This document shows positions 1-8,449 of a DNA stretch of 64,000 nt, piece after piece. The DNA lies in contig JANWVC010000003.1 in assembly GCA_025057755.1 (NCBI GenBank), positions 62,001 to 126,000 of the forward strand, read 5' to 3'. Each line of letters begins with the position of its first letter. The first letter of the stretch is position 1. Under the pieces are notes generated by a model. That model made no database searches. It saw nothing but the letters and a program-made list of their open reading frames with translations, and was not told the origin of the DNA. Origin of the DNA: Limisphaera sp. GTDB lineage: Bacteria > Verrucomicrobiota > Verrucomicrobiia > Limisphaerales > Limisphaeraceae. The position numbers were made by a program, and so were the translations under genes.

Positions 1-101
1 ACCAAAACCGCCGACAGTAAAAGGGCGCGCTTGACCGGATCTCGCCTCCGTTCCTCCTCCAAAGCCTGGATTTCCGCCAAAAGGTTAATTCGGATGGGCA
101 T
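1..101 (-). CDS. pilN: PilN-like pilus assembly protein, 5' part only
   Basis: First 33 codons of a gene that runs off the left edge. The ATG lies five bases after the pilM stop. The N-terminus (MPIRINLLAEIQALEEERRR) carries the INLL-type segment that in PilN proteins docks on PilM. A hydrophobic stretch (ALLLSAVLV) begins just before the edge, as expected for the single inner-membrane helix. In type IV pilus machines PilN links cytoplasmic PilM to periplasmic PilO. The identity rests on the short motif plus position directly behind pilM; the rest of the gene is outside the window. Confidence 0.7.
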   Translation of the reverse strand, partial: MPIRINLLAEIQALEEERRRDPVKRALLLSAVL

Positions 102-106
102 AGACT

Positions 107-1186
107 TCAAATGGTTGACAGGGCCGTACCCACGGCCACGGACAACTGTGGAGCGACCTGCTCCAACTCGGCCAGCTGTCGCGGGGCCAGGGCCCGTTCC
201 AGACCGGCCGTGGGGTCCCAGGGCCGACACTCGGCAACCACTTCTGCTTGCAGCGCCCGGACGATCCAATCGGCAACCGCCCCGGCTCCAGACACAAGGA
301 CCTGCGTAACCGGCCGGTCGTGCTGGTGCTCGTAGAAATCAATCGAGGCCTTGAGCTCGCGTCCGAGTGGTGAAAGAAGGGACACCAAATGATCGTGAAC
401 TTCCCCGGGGACCCCTAGCTTGATTCCCTCGGCTTCCGCATAACAGATTCCCATGACATCGGCAAGGCCTTGTGTCACCTGGTCTCCGCCAAGAGCCAAG
501 ACCCGGCTCAGAACCAGCTCGCCTTCTTGCAACACGCAGACGCTGGAATGACGGAATCCCAAATTGACCAGAGCAACCACCTCACGCTGGAACAGCTCAG
601 GCTCAGCCTTTTCCAGGGCATTGATCGGAGCAACCAATCCCGGCATCACGACGCCTGCGATGCCTCCGGCTTGTTTAATTGCGGTGTGAACAGTCTCAAT
701 GCAGGCCTTTCGAGCTCCGGCGACCAACACCTTTTGCTTTGGCACCACCGGAGGTCTGGCCTTTTCCGCTCTCTGATCCGGTTCTTGCGCCAGTTTCCCG
801 TTTACGGGCCAGCAATCGAACACGTAATCGGTCAGGTCCTGTTGTAAGTATAACCGGGTGTTCGTTTTGAGAACCTGTCTCATGTCCGGCAGTGGCATTT
901 GAGGAAGTTCTGCATACCGGACGATCGTTTCACCCACGCCGAGTGCCAGAGAAATCGTTGGCGATTGAATCTCCATGCTATGCAGGATAGACCGAAAGTG
1001 CTCTCCCAATGGCGGGGTGTTAGGTTCTTTGCCTTGGGCAGGAGCGTCGAAGATCCCATACTTCAGCAGAGCATAGCCATCATCCCGCTTTTGAAGCCAT
1101 ACGGCCTTAGTGGTTCGCGAGCCAAGGTCCAAAGCCAGCACATACTCCCGCTTTCGGCCGCCACTTCTTAATAACCCGAACGTCAT
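107..1186 (-). CDS. pilM: Type IV pilus assembly ATPase-like protein PilM
   Basis: A 359-residue protein of normal PilM length. The actin-like fold is marked by the phosphate-binding segment LALDLGSRTTKAVWL near residues 17-31 and by later Gly-rich strands (VLVSGAGAVADWIV). PilM is a cytoplasmic, ATP-binding partner of the PilN tail and belongs to the inner-membrane alignment complex of type IV pili or the related type II secretion machinery. It sits between an unknown small membrane protein (184 bases upstream) and pilN (5 bases downstream), in an operon whose promoter-proximal genes encode pseudopilins. Nothing looks truncated. Whether the apparatus makes a true pilus or a secretion pseudopilus cannot be decided from this window. 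Confidence 0.85.
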   Translation of the reverse strand: MTFGLLRSGGRKREYVLALDLGSRTTKAVWLQKRDDGYALLKYGIFDAPAQGKEPNTPPLGEHFRSILHSMEIQSPTISLALGVGETIVRYAELPQMPLPDMRQVLKTNTRLYLQQDLTDYVFDCWPVNGKLAQEPDQRAEKARPPVVPKQKVLVAGARKACIETVHTAIKQAGGIAGVVMPGLVAPINALEKAEPELFQREVVALVNLGFRHSSVCVLQEGELVLSRVLALGGDQVTQGLADVMGICYAEAEGIKLGVPGEVHDHLVSLLSPLGRELKASIDFYEHQHDRPVTQVLVSGAGAVADWIVRALQAEVVAECRPWDPTAGLERALAPRQLAELEQVAPQLSVAVGTALSTI

Positions 1187-1370
1187 GAGAGGTTATCTCC
1201 GTGTCAGCGTGTTCCTCGCCAAGCATCGCAGTTCTACCCAAGAGCAAAACACCAGAAGCAGCAAAGCAGTTTGCGGGCCAACCTGTACCGGCCAAAGTTT
1301 TGATAGGCTCACCTTGTGGTTAAAACCACGGCCTCCGGGGAAATTAGAAAAACAGAAAGCGGAGCCTGTG

Positions 1371-1805
1371 CTATGCGGCTCGCTTAACCCACCGCAGGAA
1401 AAAGGCCGCGACCCAGGCCAACAGCCCCGCTCCAAGCGCGTATATCCAAGTGGGCCTGCTTGGACGGGGCGTGCCTGAAACGTTTGGGTCGGCTGACGGT
1501 GCTGTAATGCCTAATCCCGAGACGCCCGCGCCGTTGCGGATCTGGAGGACGCGCTGATGCATGTCAGCTTGCAGGGCCTGCTTGAACGCCAGTCTCTTCT
1601 CATACCGCTCACGGCCAACCTTGCTTTTCTCCGCCAGAGAGGCTGTCCCTTCTTGTTCTAGGCGTGCGGCAATTTCTGCCTGCTGGTCGTCGGCCAGGTC
1701 TGGAAAAGCGGCAAAAGCTGCCCGGGCGGGTGAAGAAAGCAAACAAAGGGCGAAGACTACGAGGCAAAGGGACAACGCATAGGGGATGGAACCGTTGTGG
1801 ATCAC
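1371..1805 (-). CDS. Small exported/membrane protein of unknown function in the pilus operon
   Basis: About 144 residues if translation starts at the GTG at 1805, which follows a GGCGGGG stretch. The open frame extends further upstream to 2165, but that part has no coding character and would overlap the preceding gene. The protein has a clear signal peptide (hydrophobic core ALSLCLVVFALCLL, cleavage near SPARA-AFA) and a charged, helix-prone middle (about residues 35-85) rich in Glu, Arg, Lys and Gln. A Pro/Ser linker leads to one C-terminal membrane helix (WIYALGAGLLAWVAAFF) followed by RWVKRAA. It is therefore probably a periplasmic helical domain held by a C-terminal anchor. I do not recognise the family. 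Position between the PilX-like gene and pilM suggests an accessory role in pilus assembly. Confidence 0.6.
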   Translation of the reverse strand: MIHNGSIPYALSLCLVVFALCLLSSPARAAFAAFPDLADDQQAEIAARLEQEGTASLAEKSKVGRERYEKRLAFKQALQADMHQRVLQIRNGAGVSGLGITAPSADPNVSGTPRPSRPTWIYALGAGLLAWVAAFFLRWVKRAA

Positions 1806-1977
1806 GAATCCCCGCCGACGGGGCAGTTGGTTGGAGGTCAGGCGCGGCTTGTTAAAACCCGGACATGCCTTTCTATCCACGAGTGTGTGGCAAAAGACCT
1901 CTGTGTTAATCGGGCATAAGCGATATTGAAGGAGATGGTGACTCATACTTGACACTGCGGTAGGGCACGTCATGGGG

Positions 1978-3654
1978 TCACAAATTAGTTCGGTCGGGTG
2001 GCAACTCGGCAAACTTGGTAAGTTGGACTCGGCCGGCAACCGGAAGACCGAGGTCAACAAAAAGGTTCGGATCACGGTTGTAACGGCTGTGGACACGAGA
2101 GTCGTAGTTGATCCGAAGCGATCCGGAAAATACAATGGCCTCATCCCTGCTAACGAGCACCCCATTGATGATCGCGTTTGCTAATGCCAGTCGCATGGCG
2201 GCCGCATGATTGGTGTAAAAAATGCCGTCCAAGCGATTCATGTTGTTCGATGCAACAGTGTTATACGCAGCCGGGGCACCAGAAGCATTGGTGGGATAGC
2301 GGTGAATCAGGGCAGCCCGTGCAGCAGTCATCGTTAGATGAGCATTGTAGTCGTAATTCCCATCTACAATTCCATCCTCGTCAGCATCATACCATGCGCT
2401 GACCAGCCCGCTTGGGTGAAGATAGGGGATGTTGTCGTCGCCGGTGTTTCGAATGCCGTCCTCACCCAATGTTGCTTCGCCGCCCACAAATTTTAGTCCG
2501 TATTGGGCAGCGTCATAACAATATGTTTTCCAGTTGCTACTGGTTACGTCGCCGGCGAGGATGCATTCACGTACGGCAAACGCAATTAAGTCCCTATTCT
2601 TATTGTTGTTTACCCAAGCATCCCGATTCGAGGGCGTCATCGTTTCAGGAGGCGTGCTAAAGTCAGGACCATTTCGGTATGTGAGATTTCCAGCGATATA
2701 AAGGTTGCCACCGACGTAGAGCGTGCCACGGCCAGTGATTACTCCTTTAATGACAACGTCACCTGGCACAACCACTGTGTTGCTGATCACAATGGGTGCG
2801 TTGGAGGTGCCTTCCAGATAAAGTCCGGGTCTGGTTGCGTTGGTGTGAACACCGAACACAATACGATTGGTTCCGATCCAAATGCCGTTTTGGGCGATGT
2901 TGTTGGTGGCTTTTCGAATATAATGGCTGAAGTCTTTGAGGTTGGGCATGGGCTCCCGTGGAACGCCTGCATGTGTGTAAGCCAATGGGTTCGATCCGGC
3001 TAATCCGGCAAACGGCGGATTCGTGGTGAAAGGATTGACCGGGATCCCGTTTTGTGTAATGGCTCCGTTGGCCAAGATGAGCCCGTTGACGGTGGGACGG
3101 TCTCGAAAATCAAAGTCCCAGTTCGCGCGGTTACCGCCGTTGCCGGTAATGGAGGCACCCCACCACCAGCCCCAGTTGTTCAGAAAGTACTCATAGTCAA
3201 AGACGCGACTGGCCGGGTTTTTGGAGACCAATGCACCTACGGTCCGTACCTTGTCTCCGACTCGCGCTGAGGCGGTGATCCAGTATAGGTCGGCCGCGGT
3301 GTTGTTTGATTTGACGATGGTGACCCGAGCACCGCGAAACCGGCTGTTGCCGCTTTGCAACGCCTGATTCATGTAGGTCAAATTCAAGGAGCCGTTGGCG
3401 GTGGCATAGGTACCCGAGCCGGGGGCTGGCCATGCGTCGGCGATTTGCTGGGCCGCCCAGAGGGCGGCGTTCTCGGCATGTTGATATGCGGCAATCCAAT
3501 CGCTGCGTCCCACGGCGCTGGCATGGTTGAAAGAACTGAGGGTCATGGTACCTGCGGTGATTAAGCCCAAAATACCGCCGGTGACCACCACGATTATAAG
3601 CGCACTGCCGTGAAGGGCTGGTTGACGGTTCGACCATGGGATGCGGACTTTCAT
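1978..3654 (-). CDS. Large PilX-like surface/minor pilin protein
   Basis: About 558 residues from ATG 3654; the upstream extension to 3771 is unlikely. A short basic N-terminus is followed by one hydrophobic helix (SALIIVVVTGGILGLITAG) and the residues that follow it in PilX-type pseudopilins, but without a clear prepilin cleavage motif. The remainder is an extracytoplasmic, Asn/Gly/Thr-rich region. Around residues 300-345 there are short repeated beta strands (PGDVVIKGVITGRGTLYVGG, then NLYIAGNLTY), resembling right-handed beta-helix or polymer-forming folds. Two Asp/Gly-rich loops (GEDGIRNTGDDN and DADEDGIVDGNYD) look like calcium-binding repeats. PilX-like proteins are normally under 250 residues, so this one carries a large C-terminal domain that may be displayed at the pilus tip. 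It lies 22 bases after the PilW-like gene. Confidence 0.7.
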   Translation of the reverse strand: MKVRIPWSNRQPALHGSALIIVVVTGGILGLITAGTMTLSSFNHASAVGRSDWIAAYQHAENAALWAAQQIADAWPAPGSGTYATANGSLNLTYMNQALQSGNSRFRGARVTIVKSNNTAADLYWITASARVGDKVRTVGALVSKNPASRVFDYEYFLNNWGWWWGASITGNGGNRANWDFDFRDRPTVNGLILANGAITQNGIPVNPFTTNPPFAGLAGSNPLAYTHAGVPREPMPNLKDFSHYIRKATNNIAQNGIWIGTNRIVFGVHTNATRPGLYLEGTSNAPIVISNTVVVPGDVVIKGVITGRGTLYVGGNLYIAGNLTYRNGPDFSTPPETMTPSNRDAWVNNNKNRDLIAFAVRECILAGDVTSSNWKTYCYDAAQYGLKFVGGEATLGEDGIRNTGDDNIPYLHPSGLVSAWYDADEDGIVDGNYDYNAHLTMTAARAALIHRYPTNASGAPAAYNTVASNNMNRLDGIFYTNHAAAMRLALANAIINGVLVSRDEAIVFSGSLRINYDSRVHSRYNRDPNLFVDLGLPVAGRVQLTKFAELPPDRTNL

Positions 3655-3676
3655 AGATCGAGGCTGAATGTTCGGT

Positions 3677-4285
3677 TTAGGAATTGCGCATTTTGACGGA
3701 AAAGGTTCGAAACACCCGCGACGTGTTGGCTGTAGCGCGACGACGACCGAAGCCGTCGTCGTCCATCTCAAAATACACGCGCACCAGGGAGTTGTCCGTG
3801 GTGTTGTCTGCTTTCACCGTGGGAGCAAACGTAAGCTGACGAAGCACGACACGACCAGGGCGACTTTCAAAGAGCACGGTCTCAGTGGTGGCATTCAAAC
3901 GGTTCTCGCGGAACCAGACCCGTCGAGAGGTCGCATCAAATCGAAGCTCGGCGCGCGGGAAGTCAGGTGCGGGCCCGCGCGCCACGATCAGTCCGTTATA
4001 GGCGGTGCCGATGGTTCCGGTGCCTGAAACGGGTAAGACATACACAGCGCCCTCGAAACTGCTCATCTCACGCAAAAGTCGCAATAAACGGGCTTGCAAT
4101 TCGGCGGCCTCCTGCTCCACCCTTGCATCTGCCACGCTTCGAAGGTTTTCACGCACCGCCTCCACAAGTAAAAACACCCCTCCCCCAGCCAGCAAAATGC
4201 CGATTGAAATCGCCACCATAAGCTCGACGAGCGTGTAAGCGGCGAATCGAATGCGGATGGTTGCGCATGAGGGACCTGTTTTCAT
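3677..4285 (-). CDS. PilW-like pseudopilin (prepilin-type N-terminus)
   Basis: A 202-residue protein with a type III (prepilin) signal: a basic leader (TIRIRFAA) then YTLVELMVAISIGILLAGG. The Glu is at +5 of the predicted mature protein and a hydrophobic helix follows. The residue before the cut is Ala rather than the usual Gly, which prepilin peptidases tolerate less well. The C-terminal part is a soluble beta-rich domain, as in PilW/GspJ-type minor pilins. These proteins prime pilus assembly and are inserted in the inner membrane before processing. The gene starts 15 bases after the PilV-like gene and ends 22 bases before the large PilX-like gene, so the three are almost certainly one transcript. 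Confidence 0.8.
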   Translation of the reverse strand: MKTGPSCATIRIRFAAYTLVELMVAISIGILLAGGGVFLLVEAVRENLRSVADARVEQEAAELQARLLRLLREMSSFEGAVYVLPVSGTGTIGTAYNGLIVARGPAPDFPRAELRFDATSRRVWFRENRLNATTETVLFESRPGRVVLRQLTFAPTVKADNTTDNSLVRVYFEMDDDGFGRRRATANTSRVFRTFSVKMRNS

Positions 4286-4300
4286 GAGCAGAGTGCGGGT

Positions 4301-4816
4301 TTACAAATCCTTGACCCGTATTACGTCCAGCCGCTGGGTCCGCTGGGATCCTAGTCCCAACGGCGCTGTCCACCGAAGCTCAAGTTGCACGTGCTTGGTG
4401 TGTGGTTGGCCGCCGACCTGCGTCGTGGTGAGCACCACCCGCGCATGAGGATCGCGATTGGTTAACCAAATCAGGTCGGGATGAAAAGCCAGGTAATCCG
4501 GCGTGTTCACGGAAAACCAAGCCGCATTGGTTGGGATGCGGATGTTGGGCCCCCCGCCCGAGCCGTCTAGCAGGGGATTGATGGGCCAACCCGGTAGGAG
4601 ATGAGCAAACGGCAAGCCTCGGAGCATTTCGGCGTAATGTTCCAGAAACCCCATGGCTACGGCTTCCTCTTTGGCCTTCATGGAGGTAACCCGGCTGAAC
4701 GATATCGCACTCACGCACAACACAACAAAAAGGCTCAGCACGCCGAGCGTTAGGACCGCTTCGGCCAGACTAAAAGCGCTTTGCCTACGAAGGGTCTGTG
4801 ACTGTGCCTTGTGCAT
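4301..4816 (-). CDS. PilV/GspI-like pseudopilin, first gene of the pilus operon
   Basis: A 171-residue protein. A Lys/Arg-containing leader (MHKAQSQTLRRQSA) precedes FSLAEAVLTLGVLSLFVVL, with Glu at +5 after the presumed cleavage site, typical of prepilin-type N-terminal methylation sites. As in the next gene, Ala replaces Gly at -1. The following soluble domain is of normal length for PilV/GspI minor pseudopilins. This is the promoter-proximal gene of the operon running down to pilN. Its promoter should lie in 4817-5072, which it shares divergently with mqnE. Confidence 0.75.
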   Translation of the reverse strand: MHKAQSQTLRRQSAFSLAEAVLTLGVLSLFVVLCVSAISFSRVTSMKAKEEAVAMGFLEHYAEMLRGLPFAHLLPGWPINPLLDGSGGGPNIRIPTNAAWFSVNTPDYLAFHPDLIWLTNRDPHARVVLTTTQVGGQPHTKHVQLELRWTAPLGLGSQRTQRLDVIRVKDL

Positions 4817-5072
4817 TCAGTTGCAAGTAAGCAGGCCGCATGCCGTGACGGCCAGACCCGTCGCCTTGCAGAGGATTGACCCGCAGAATGGAAGCCATGT
4901 GTCCTGTTCCGGGACACTGTCCTGGAATGCCACATCAGTCATCCCCCGTGATGGATGCTGAAGATGCCCACGGCCTCATGCGTACAAGTCCGTTCAGACG
5001 CGGAGTGGAAAAGCCCATGTGGGGCCATGGTTGTTTGCGCTGCCGTGCCGGTTGTGAGTAGACTTTGGCGTG
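4817..5072. promoter_or_regulatory. Divergent intergenic region between the pilus operon and mqnE
   Basis: 256 bases between two divergently transcribed start codons, so both promoters should be here. I can see one small perfect inverted repeat: GTGTCC (4899-4904) and GGACAC (4912-4917) around a 7-base loop. No convincing -35/-10 pair could be picked out by eye. Confidence 0.3.
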
Positions 5073-6200
5073 ATGTTTCGGTTTTGGGTACAGAGCGAAT
5101 GGAAGGACCTATGGCAAAAGGTCGAGGCCGGACAACGGCTCAGCGAAGGCGATGCTCTACGATTGTTCGAGTCGCGCGATTTGCACGCTGTAGGGGCACT
5201 GGCTGACCTGGCGCGAGCTCGGAAAGTAGGCAATCAAGCCATGTATATCGTCAACCGGTACATTAACTACTCAAACTATTGCATCCTGTCTTGTCAGTTT
5301 TGCTCCTTTGCACGGAAAAAGCGCAACGGTGACGGCTTCGAACTGACCATTGAGCAAATCGTGGACAAAGCGCGGCAAGCTTTGCGGCTAGGGGTGACCG
5401 AGCTACACATTGTAGGCGGACTTCATCCTTCCTTGCCCTTCCATTATTACACAGAAATGCTACGCGCACTGAAGGCTTTGCATCCAAGTTTGCGCCTCAA
5501 GTGTTTTACAGCCATTGAAGTGTTGCACTTGTCCTGGTTGGCTCGAAAACCTGTGGAAGCTACGCTGATAGAGCTTCGAGAAGCAGGTTTGGATTGCCTA
5601 ACCGGAGGCGGCGCGGAGATTTTTGACCCAAAGGTTCGCCAAACGATCGCCCGGGGGAAAGAATCTGCTGAAGAGTGGCTGGAGGTACATCGGACCTGGC
5701 ATCGCCTTGGGGGTCGTAGCACCTGCACGATGCTGTATGGTCACGTCGAAGGGCCTGCCGAGCGCGTGGATCATTTGCGCCGTTTGCGGGCCTTACAAGA
5801 TGAAACAGGTGGTTTCCTTGCGTTTATTCCGCTGCCCTATCAGCCGGAGAACAACGGTTTGCCCGTGCAGCATCCGCCGACGGGACACGACACCCTACGC
5901 ACCATTGCTGTCAGCCGGTTATACTTGGACAATTTTGATCACATTACGGCCTATTGGGTGGGAATGGGCACGAAGTTGGCTCAACTCGCTTTACACTACG
6001 GTGCAGATGACCTCCACGGAACCATCATGGAGGAGCACATTTTCCACATGGCCGGGGCGCGATCCCCTCAGCATTTGCCGGAGGCGGAACTGGTTCGGGT
6101 AATTCGCGAGGCTGGTCGAACGCCAGTTCAGCGCAACACCTTCTATCAGCCCGTGGCTGCGAGTCCGACCGTAAGCAAATGCCTTTGCGACTCCGGCTAG
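5073..6200 (+). CDS. mqnE: Aminofutalosine synthase MqnE (radical SAM)
   Basis: About 375 residues. The radical SAM cluster motif is CILSCQFC (Cys near 70, 74 and 77), preceded by NRYINYSNY, as in the MqnE/MqnC/CofH group. HIVGGLHPSLPFHYYTEMLR and LTGGGAEIFDPKVR are typical of MqnE and CofH. MqnE joins chorismate-derived 3-(1-carboxyvinyloxy)benzoate to SAM-derived 5'-deoxyadenosine, giving aminofutalosine, an early step of the futalosine route to menaquinone. No deazaflavin genes are visible, which favours MqnE over CofH. A GTG codon directly precedes the ATG and either could be used; no strong ribosome site is visible. It stands alone: the other mqn genes are not in the window, and the next DNA is a decayed mtnA. 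Confidence 0.8.
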   Translation: MFRFWVQSEWKDLWQKVEAGQRLSEGDALRLFESRDLHAVGALADLARARKVGNQAMYIVNRYINYSNYCILSCQFCSFARKKRNGDGFELTIEQIVDKARQALRLGVTELHIVGGLHPSLPFHYYTEMLRALKALHPSLRLKCFTAIEVLHLSWLARKPVEATLIELREAGLDCLTGGGAEIFDPKVRQTIARGKESAEEWLEVHRTWHRLGGRSTCTMLYGHVEGPAERVDHLRRLRALQDETGGFLAFIPLPYQPENNGLPVQHPPTGHDTLRTIAVSRLYLDNFDHITAYWVGMGTKLAQLALHYGADDLHGTIMEEHIFHMAGARSPQHLPEAELVRVIREAGRTPVQRNTFYQPVAASPTVSKCLCDSG

Positions 6201-6399
6201 CACGTTTCAGCCCTGTTTTTTCTCTAGAACCCTCGGCTCCTCCGAAGTGTTGGGTGTCGGTGGTGTGGAGCTGTGCCAACTGGATGAAGGATGAGTTTTA
6301 CCATCAAGCGGACCGGGGCACTCAAAAGCGCCAGCCCGCAAATTGCTGGAACAGGTCGTTCAAAGTGCAATGTTTTCTACGAGGCGAGGGTTAACAGCG

Positions 6400-7430
6400 T
6401 CTGATGGTTGGGCCAGCGGCCCTTGGCGCATCAGGTCAGATCGGTTTGCACCACCTCGTATCACCTCGCCGTAGAAGTCATCCAGCGCATGGCAGCTCAC
6501 GGTGTACCCGTTATGGCTGTGAGAGCTGCTTATGGACTGGTTCGGGGAGCAACTGCCTTTCAGGGACGCGCTCTTCGTGACTTCGAGGTCCATGTGCGGA
6601 AAGTCCACAGCGCACTCACGCAAGCACGCCTCACCGCGAGTTGATCTATTCTGTGCGTTGAAGACGTTTCTCCAGGCGATGCAGCAAAGGCGCACAGGTC
6701 GAAAAAGACAGTCGCTGGTGTTGGCAACGGCGGTAGATTCGCTCAGAGTGGCGCCATCGAAGGCCCTGCGCCCGGCGAGGATGGCCAATCCCTGGCACGC
6801 GAGCAGACCGCGTTTTGATCCTGCAATGCGGGTTGCCTGACGTGCGTGGTCTATTCGCATTGCGACCGCGTCGTTGTAAGTCGCTCTGGAGAGGAGAGTC
6901 CGGCGCCATGTGTATTGCACCGAGACCCGACCTCGCTGCCAAGGCGCAACCTTAAAAGCTTGGGAACTTCAGCTGGCGTGGATTCCCCACAGAATAGTGC
7001 CGAGGCCGCCATCCGTTTCCGAATGCGTCAAGGGCGCGTGGATCTAGTGCTGCCAGGCAGGGACCGTGTCTTAGGTCAGATCGGTGGGCTTGCCAACGAG
7101 ATCGGCCCTGACAACCTGGCCGAGCTGGCGTGTCGCAACGGTATTCCCTTCCATGTTGGGGTGCCATCTTGACCTTTAAACGGGCAACTCCCATCGGCTA
7201 AAACGATCCCGATTGAGGAAAGAGACCTTTTCGAAGTACTGGACGGCGGGAGCGCACCCTTGGCCTCTCAACTGTCCTCCCAACATGCCGGCTATTCGGC
7301 CCGTGTACGTTCGCGCGGCCAATCTGGTGAGTCACGCGTGGAACTCTGCTTTCGACGTGACGCCAACCGATTTGTAAGCGGCATTTTGACTTCAGTGGGT
7401 CTGCTTAAACTGCAGACCTTTGGCCGCAGC
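6400..7430 (+). pseudogene. mtnA: Broken mtnA (methylthioribose-1-phosphate isomerase)
   Basis: No single frame is open, but conserved MtnA blocks appear in the right order across three plus-strand frames. About 6408-6545 reads LGQRPLAHQV, then RMAAHGVPVMAVRAAYG (family: D-Q-x-LP and MVVRGAPAIG-x-AAYG). 6645-6680 reads VDLFCALKTF (NL-x-WAL). About 6849 reads VYSHCD (THCN). About 6910-6980 reads TETRPRCQGATLKAWEL (DETRP-x-QGARLTAWEL). About 7035-7170 reads GRDRVLGQIGGLANEIG, then GIPFHVGVPS. About 7203-7235 reads TIPIEERDLFEV, and 7330-7375 reads NSAFDVTPTDL. At least three frameshifts and several stops separate the blocks, so the gene cannot make isomerase. MtnA works in methionine salvage from methylthioadenosine. 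Many substitutions suggest old inactivation. Confidence 0.8.
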
Positions 7431-8449
7431 GCTGCAAGCTTGGTCAAAAAGGCACGAAGGTACGGATGTGTTTGTCCATGTGCAGAGCCCACGCCGGGTC
7501 GTCCGGGGACGCAGAAGCAAACGATTCCAAACAAGACTTTATCTAGGGTACGGAGCATTGACTGAGAGCGGTCGCTTGTGGCGGTTAATTGCATGGTTGG
7601 TGGGCCTCTGTCAATAGACATGAAGGGCGTGAAAGAAGTCTTGGCCTGATGCATGGCCATGGATAGCAAGTGACTTAAGTATTTGGACTCGTGTGTTTAG
7701 CGGCCTCCATAATAATAGTTTATAGGCACGCAGACTAGGCCGCGGCCATTCCCCCCGACCAAGAGGCCTAGGTCTTTTCGCAGCTTGGTCCATGCTGTGA
7801 GGGAATCCGCTTCAGGAGCATGGCCGTTGTTCAAAGCGCCCATCCAATGCGAAGTGCCCCAAAACCTGAAGGGCCGCCAAGCAGACTTTCCTGCCCGATC
7901 AAAGCCACTGCCAAATGATCCGTGACCTTAGTTCCGGACCACTGCGCCCAAACCAGCCAAGAAGGGCCTAAGAAAGCAAATGCAGCTCACCAAAAAAGAG
8001 TTGAGGCGTCGACGATCAAAAGCTCAAGGGGATTCAAGCCACATCCGCTCTGATCAGCATTGGTGTACGCTAGAGGGGCTAAACTTAGGCTCCGAGCCTC
8101 GGGGATGGGCTTGCCATGATCATCACTCATGCGGGTAGGCTGCTAAAGTCAGGGGCGGTCGCCTAGACTTAGGTGATGGATGCTTTGCCCTAACAAGACG
8201 ATTGATTCTGACAACCCTCATTGGTCCCTAACCGGCTCAATACCAGAACAATACAAATTTCGGCCGAGGTCGGGTGGAGCAAGTCTGCTGCTCCTTTGAA
8301 TCCGGCGATAGGCATGACTGTCTAGCAAACGTTCGGTGTTCACACAAGGATGGGGGAAAGAACTTGGGGGAAGCTCACAATCGTTGCATACTGGCGCCCC
8401 TCTATGGCCGGCAGGCCCAACTTGGGAAAGACTGTAGCGAACTCGGGTC
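7431..8449. other. About 1 kb without a recognisable gene
   Basis: Only short overlapping open frames on both strands, none with a recognisable motif or ribosome site. As the 5' neighbour is a dead mtnA, this may be further decayed coding DNA, but I could not match it to a family. The promoter for the glycosyltransferase gene should lie near its right end. Confidence 0.4.

Noticed and set aside
1806..2165. N-terminal extension of the frame beginning at 2165
   Set aside because: It overlaps the preceding gene, has no protein-like features, and the signal peptide begins after the GTG at 1805.
3197..3637. 146-codon minus-strand frame inside the PilX-like gene
   Set aside because: It is a shadow of the longer same-strand gene in another frame, with no motif of its own.
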